A stretch of 64,000 nucleotides of DNA, taken from assembly GCF_001665605.1 (NCBI RefSeq), contig NZ_LZSV01000026.1:109761-173760 (forward strand). The letters run 5' to 3'. This DNA comes from Mycobacterium sp. 852014-50255_SCH5639931. GTDB taxonomy: Bacteria > Actinomycetota > Actinomycetes > Mycobacteriales > Mycobacteriaceae. Both the position numbers and the translations under genes were made by a program. Below are positions 59,847 to 64,000 of this stretch, one piece after another. The notes beneath the pieces are model-generated. The model saw nothing but the letters and a program-made list of their open reading frames with translations, was not told the origin of the DNA and made no database searches. Every line of letters starts with the position of its first letter. Positions within the stretch are counted from its first letter, which is position 1.

Positions 59847-61504
59847 TGGACCATGGCCCATCGGTCCATGTTCCAGCCCGCGCCCCAGCGAGTCGGGTTC
59901 TTGCTCACGGCATACATCTTCTTCGACATCAGCAGCGTCCGTTGCTGCCGGTAGAGGGGCAAAGTGGGCATGTCGCCCCACAATACCGGCGCCGCCTCCC
60001 CTAGCAGCCGCACGCGCTCGCCGGGGTCGGCCGACACCGCCAGCGCCCCGATCGCGCTGTCGATCTGCGGATTCGAGTAGCCCGACAGGTTGTTGCCGTT
60101 GCCGGTGTGCAGGTCGTAGGCGTCCATCGCCGACGACCCCGTGGACCCGCTGCCGGCGGCTCCGCCGGTGCTGGCCAGGAGGGCATCGATCTTCCCGTCC
60201 TTGAGCGCTTGCGGCCCGGAGGTATCCAGGGCGACGTTGGCGACCGTGATGCCGGCCGCGGCACAGGATTTGCCGATCACCCCGACGTTGACCGCGAGGC
60301 GCGCGTTGGGCCCCTGGTAGCCGATCCGCACCGTCATCGGGGCCCCACCGAGCGCGTCGCGGGCGGCTGCGGGGTCCGCCTTGCCGAACTGGCCGGCCTC
60401 GGCGGCGCCGTCAGCGGCGGTGACGGGGTCGTCGGCGGCCGGGTTGAGCCGCGAGTTGGCGATCGGCACCCCGGCGTCGCGCGCGAGCGTGTCGCGCGGC
60501 GTGCACAGGGCGAGCGCGCGGCGGGCCTTGGGCTGCGAGAGCGGGCCCTGCGGCGCGAAGATCAGCTGCTCGACGCCGGCCGACGGCGAATCAGCGCGGT
60601 CGTAATTGTCCGGGGTGGTCAGCGTTCCCGAGGAGCCCGCCGCCACGTCGACCACGTCGACGCTGCGGTTGTTGACCCGATCCTGGATGTCGGGCCCCTG
60701 GGGCCAGACGGTGATCCGCTTGGTGAGCGCCTTGGGGCCCCACCACCGGTCGTTGGCCACGAGCACCACCGCGCCGCCGTCCAGGATGCGCTCGATCTTG
60801 TACGGGCCGGACGACGGGAAGTGCTTTTCGAGCTCGTTCTGTTTGAGACCGGGCTTGAGGTCCCAGATGGTGTTCCACAGCTTGGCGATCTGCTGCACGA
60901 GTTGGGCGTTGTCGCTCAGCAGGGCCGCGGTCACGTCGACGTGCAGCTCGTCGGAGATGACGTGCGACGGCATCATCGACGTGGCGGTGAACAGCTGGTT
61001 GTAGTCGACGATGCCGCGGTCCGGGGCGAACGACACCCGGGCCTTCTTCTGCCCAGGCAGGCACTCGACGTTGGCGATGTCGAGGTAACCGGCCTGAGTG
61101 GCGGCGTTGAAGTCGGGATACCGGCCGGACTGGGCCGCCCAGGCCAGCACCAGATCGTCGCAGGTCACCGGTTTGCCGTCGGAATAGACGGCATTGTCGG
61201 CGATCTGGTAGTCCAACACCAGTGGTGAACCGCCCACCACCGACACGGTGCCGAAGTCACGGTCGGCGACGGTCTGCCCGTCGGGGCCGTGGTAGCTGAA
61301 GCCGGCCAGCGTGCGCGCGAACGCCTGCGCCCCGGCCGACGCGGCGCCGACGACGGTGTTGGTGTTGTAGGTGACCAGCGGGCCGTCGACCACGTAGTCG
61401 ATCTGGGAGGCGGCGCTGCCGGAGCACGCCGTCAGCGTGAACGCCGCCGCGAGCATTGCGGCCAGACCGATAGCGCCCCCGGTGAGGCGATACCTGGCGG
61501 CCAC
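59843..61504 (-). CDS. Peptide-binding lipoprotein, SBP family 5 (Rv2585c-like)
   Basis: A 553-residue protein from GTG 61504. The lipobox LTAC puts the lipid on Cys27 after a hydrophobic leader. The mature part is an SBP_bac_5 protein (DppA/OppA-like): VADRDFGTVSVVGGSPLVLDYQIADNAVYSDGKPVTCDDLV near the front, and ARDALGGAPMTVRIGYQGPNARLA later. No permease genes lie beside it, so it may work with a distant transporter or act in another role. It is the third gene in the secD-secF-lipoprotein-apt order of mycobacteria. Confidence 0.88.
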   Translation of the reverse strand: MAARYRLTGGAIGLAAMLAAAFTLTACSGSAASQIDYVVDGPLVTYNTNTVVGAASAGAQAFARTLAGFSYHGPDGQTVADRDFGTVSVVGGSPLVLDYQIADNAVYSDGKPVTCDDLVLAWAAQSGRYPDFNAATQAGYLDIANVECLPGQKKARVSFAPDRGIVDYNQLFTATSMMPSHVISDELHVDVTAALLSDNAQLVQQIAKLWNTIWDLKPGLKQNELEKHFPSSGPYKIERILDGGAVVLVANDRWWGPKALTKRITVWPQGPDIQDRVNNRSVDVVDVAAGSSGTLTTPDNYDRADSPSAGVEQLIFAPQGPLSQPKARRALALCTPRDTLARDAGVPIANSRLNPAADDPVTAADGAAEAGQFGKADPAAARDALGGAPMTVRIGYQGPNARLAVNVGVIGKSCAAAGITVANVALDTSGPQALKDGKIDALLASTGGAAGSGSTGSSAMDAYDLHTGNGNNLSGYSNPQIDSAIGALAVSADPGERVRLLGEAAPVLWGDMPTLPLYRQQRTLLMSKKMYAVSKNPTRWGAGWNMDRWAMVQ

Positions 61505-61509
61505 GGCGA

Positions 61510-62781
61510 CTACCGCCGGCCGGCGTTTCGCTTGCCGCTCGGACGCCGGGTCCCGGTCGGCCGCACCGGGCGCGCACCCGGCGCCGGCTTGCTCGGTGCG
61601 GGCTTGTCAGACGGTGCCGAGTCGGCCGCCGTGGTCTCCGGCGACGCCGATTCGTCCTCGGTGGACTTCGCCTCCTCGGGCTCGGCGCCGGCCTTGCGGC
61701 GCCGCGCGACGCGGCGGGTGTGCGTGCGCACCAGCTCGGTGCGCTCACGCAGCGTGACCAGCAGCGGCGTCGCGAAGAAGATCGACGAGTAGGTGCCGAC
61801 CAGGATGCCGACCAGCTGCACCAGCGCCAGGTCCTTCAGTGTCCCGACGCCCAGCAGCCACACCGCCACCACCATCAGCGCCAGGACCGGCAACACCCCG
61901 ATGAGGCTGGTGTTGATGGAGCGCATGAACGTCTGGTTGATGGCGAGGTTGGCCTGTTCGGCGAAGGTGCGCCGGGTGGTGTGCTGGAAGCCGTGGGTGT
62001 TCTCCTCGACCTTGTCGAACACGATGACGGTGTCGTAAAGGGAGAAACCGAGAATCGTCAGCAATCCGATGACGGTGGCCGGGGTGACCTCGAAACCGAC
62101 CAGGGAGTACACCCCTGCGGTGACGGTGAGGTCGAAGACCATGGTCGTCAGCGCGGAGATGGCCATGTAACGCTCGTAGCGCACCGTGATGTACAGGCTG
62201 ACCAACGCCAGGAACACCACCAACGCGATCAGCGCCTTATCGGTGATCTGGTCGCCCCACGTCTCGGAGACCGCCGCGTCGCTGATGGCCTGCTTACTCG
62301 GTTTTCCGTCGGCGCCCTTGGGCTGGAACGCGTCGTACAGGGCGTTGCGCAACGTGGATGTCTGGGCGTTGGACAGCGTTTCGGAGCGGATCTGCACCGT
62401 GGCCGAGGCGCCGTTGCCGACGACCACCACCGACTCCGGGTCGCGGCCGATGGCCTTGCGGAACACGTCGGACACCTGCGACGTCTGCACTTGGCCGGTT
62501 GCGCCCGCGGCGGGCATCGACACCGTCGTGCCGCCGTTGAAGTCGATCCCGAAGGTGAAACCCCGCAGCGCGATGCTCAATACGGCGACAGCGACGATTG
62601 CCCCGCTGATGCCGAACCACAACCGGCGACGCCCGATCACCTCGAAGGCGCCGGTGCCGGTGTAGAGGCGCGACAGGAAGCCATGGCGCGGCAGGCCGCC
62701 GCTGTCGGTCAACTCGGTGGCGCCTTCGGAGGCTTCGGTGAGCTCGGTCGCTTCGGCGTCAGTCTTGCCTTTGGAGGCCAT
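61510..62781 (-). CDS. secF: Protein translocase subunit SecF
   Basis: From ATG 62781 a 423-residue protein. A hydrophilic N-terminus and first helix (RRRLWFGISGAIVAVAVLSIAL) precede the SecF motif FGIDFNGGTTVSMPA, then five more helices (ALIALVVFLALVSLYITVRYE; PATVIGLLTILGFSLYDTVIVFDKVEENT with the conserved Asp). The C-terminal tail (about 330-424) is rich in Pro, Lys and Arg. A GTG three bases upstream is an alternative start. It pairs with SecD in proton-driven protein export. Confidence 0.95.
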   Translation of the reverse strand: MASKGKTDAEATELTEASEGATELTDSGGLPRHGFLSRLYTGTGAFEVIGRRRLWFGISGAIVAVAVLSIALRGFTFGIDFNGGTTVSMPAAGATGQVQTSQVSDVFRKAIGRDPESVVVVGNGASATVQIRSETLSNAQTSTLRNALYDAFQPKGADGKPSKQAISDAAVSETWGDQITDKALIALVVFLALVSLYITVRYERYMAISALTTMVFDLTVTAGVYSLVGFEVTPATVIGLLTILGFSLYDTVIVFDKVEENTHGFQHTTRRTFAEQANLAINQTFMRSINTSLIGVLPVLALMVVAVWLLGVGTLKDLALVQLVGILVGTYSSIFFATPLLVTLRERTELVRTHTRRVARRRKAGAEPEEAKSTEDESASPETTAADSAPSDKPAPSKPAPGARPVRPTGTRRPSGKRNAGRR

Positions 62782-62785
62782 CACG

Positions 62786-64000
62786 CTATCCCCGTCCCGT
62801 CTTGACGTTCGACGAAGCCCGGCGCTCGCGGGCGACCTGCTGGATTGCGCCCAGGCCGTTGTATGCGGGTTTCGCCAACGTCGGCGACTTGGACGCCAGG
62901 TAGATCAGCGGCCAGGTCACCAGGAACACCACCACGACGTCGAGGATCGTGGTGAGGCCCAACGTGAAGGCGAAGCCCCTCACCTGGCCGATCGCCAGGG
63001 CGTACAGCACCGCGGCGGCCAGGAAGGTCACGGCGTTGCCCGACACGATCGTCTTGCGGGCCCGCACCCAGCCCCGAGGCACCGCTGATCGAAACGATCG
63101 GCCTTCGCGGATCTCGTCTTTGATGCGTTCGAAGAACACCACGAACGAGTCCGCCGTGGTACCGATACCGATGATCAGACCCGCGATCCCCGCAAGGTCC
63201 AGGGTGTAGTTGATCTGCCGGCCCAGGATCACCAGGATCGCGAAAATCATTGCGCCGGAAGCGATTAGCGATAGCGCCGTAAGCAGGCCCAGTACCCGGT
63301 AATACAACAACGAGTACAGCAACACCAGAACCAAGCCGATTGCGCCGGCGATCAGCCCCGCTCGCAGTGAGGTCAATCCCAGTGTCGCCGAGACGGTTTG
63401 GGCCTCCGAAGCCTCAAAGGACAGCGGCAGCGAACCGTATTTCAGGACGTTGGCCAGCTGCTTGGCGGTTGCGGCGGTGAACGGCGGGTCGCCGCCGGTG
63501 ATCTGGGTCCGGCCGCCGGGGATGGCTTCCTGAATCATCGGGGCGCTGACCACCTGGGAGTCCAGCGTGAACGCGGTCTGAGTGCCGATGTGGGCGGCGG
63601 TGAAGTCCGCCCAGGTGTTCGCCGCCGCCGGCTTGAATTGCACGTCGACGACGTAACCGATGCCGCGCTGGTTCATGCCGGAGGTGGCGTCCTGGATCTG
63701 GTCGCCGCTGATGATCGACGGTGCCAGCAGGTAGGCCGCCTTGTGGTCGGTCGAGCACGTCACCAGCGGCAGGTTCGGGTCGTCGTTGCCGGCCAGGATG
63801 TCCTCTTTGTCGCAGCGGGTCGCCTGGAACTGCAGAGCGAGGAACTGGACGCCCTGGCGGGTGCTCTGGCGCCACTTCTTCTCATCGGCGATGCGGTCGG
63901 CGAGCTCCTTGCGCGGGTCGGGCGGCGCCGGCTGCTCGGCCGGGGGCACGTCGGCCGGTGGGGCGTTGCCCGCGGGCGCCGGCGGCGGGGCTGCGCCGGC
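62786..64000 (-). CDS. secD: Protein translocase subunit SecD, 3' part (5' end outside window)
   Basis: The reading frame is open to the window edge at 64000, so about 404 residues of the C-terminal side are present and the N-terminus is missing. Present are a Pro/Ala-rich linker near the edge, part of the periplasmic domain (ATKQLANVLKYGSLPLSFEASEAQTVSATLG) and the membrane region with the family motif LAGIAGLIIGIGTTADSFVVFFERIKDEIREG (in part). The stop at 62786 is four bases from the secF start. SecD assists release of translocated proteins. Confidence 0.94.
   Translation of the reverse strand, partial: AGAAPPPAPAGNAPPADVPPAEQPAPPDPRKELADRIADEKKWRQSTRQGVQFLALQFQATRCDKEDILAGNDDPNLPLVTCSTDHKAAYLLAPSIISGDQIQDATSGMNQRGIGYVVDVQFKPAAANTWADFTAAHIGTQTAFTLDSQVVSAPMIQEAIPGGRTQITGGDPPFTAATAKQLANVLKYGSLPLSFEASEAQTVSATLGLTSLRAGLIAGAIGLVLVLLYSLLYYRVLGLLTALSLIASGAMIFAILVILGRQINYTLDLAGIAGLIIGIGTTADSFVVFFERIKDEIREGRSFRSAVPRGWVRARKTIVSGNAVTFLAAAVLYALAIGQVRGFAFTLGLTTILDVVVVFLVTWPLIYLASKSPTLAKPAYNGLGAIQQVARERRASSNVKTGRG

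Noticed and set aside
1..64000. CRISPR arrays, tRNA or rRNA genes, riboswitches
   Set aside because: No regularly spaced direct repeats, cloverleaf-type or rRNA-like sequences were noticed by reading. A dedicated scan was not possible, so a single tRNA could still be missed.

Overview
This is high-GC actinobacterial DNA, almost certainly from a slow-growing non-tuberculous Mycobacterium, perhaps near the M. avium complex. Gene order from about 5.8 kb to the right edge follows, from memory, M. tuberculosis Rv2531c to Rv2587c with gaps and additions. Frequent GTG starts and GTGA/ATGA stop-start overlaps fit this. I ran no search, so gene equivalences rest on reading the proteins and on remembered gene order.

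Layout. 0-5.8 kb: the end of a beta-lactamase-like serine hydrolase, a GNAT acetyltransferase, an MFS transporter, then a two-component locus. In that locus a four-repeat membrane protein and an OmpR-type regulator face a histidine kinase tail to tail, and both flanking promoters carry an 11-bp-phased TTCTCAGCG direct repeat. 5.8-12.5 kb: large PLP decarboxylase, small membrane protein, nusB, efp, pepQ, membrane protein. 12.5-21.5 kb: aroQ-aroB-aroK-aroC, an orphan prepilin peptidase, aroE, mltG, ruvX, alaS. 21.6-25.6 kb: YjbQ, a tandem dimeric-barrel protein, a YCII protein, rarA, a Pro/Tyr/Gly-rich membrane protein. 25.7-36.2 kb: a peptide-modification neighbourhood (transglutaminase+DUF2126, permuted ATP-grasp+alpha-E, zinc-ribbon metallopeptidase, second transglutaminase). 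It is split by a broken 13E12 (DUF222-HNH) gene that contains an inserted alpha/beta hydrolase gene of foreign codon use. 36.3-42.4 kb: YjbR, FUSC, F420-type nitroreductase, aspS, a ketopantoate-reductase-like gene with an apparent ATT start, SRPBCC protein, zinc peptidase. 42.4-46.6 kb: an accessory block that begins at a tandem repeat and holds a DapA-like lyase, class II aldolase, XRE-cupin regulator with a palindromic operator, and an MFS exporter with an extra C-terminal domain. 46.6-53.3 kb: secreted protein, patatin, Tat-exported purple acid phosphatase, radical SAM protein, Pro-rich secreted protein, SRPBCC, small membrane protein, hisS. 53.3-64 kb: glyoxalase II-like hydrolase, ppiB, a Ser/Thr kinase fused to an extracellular cyclophilin domain, relA, apt, a peptide-binding lipoprotein, secF and partial secD.

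The most notable items are the membrane kinase whose outer domain looks like a copy of the neighbouring ppiB product with altered active-site residues; the hydrolase insertion that exactly splits a 13E12 gene; the ATP-grasp/transglutaminase locus; and the shared direct repeat around the two-component genes. Several short dispersed repeats sit exactly at gene ends. I saw no rRNA, tRNA, CRISPR array or intact transposase.
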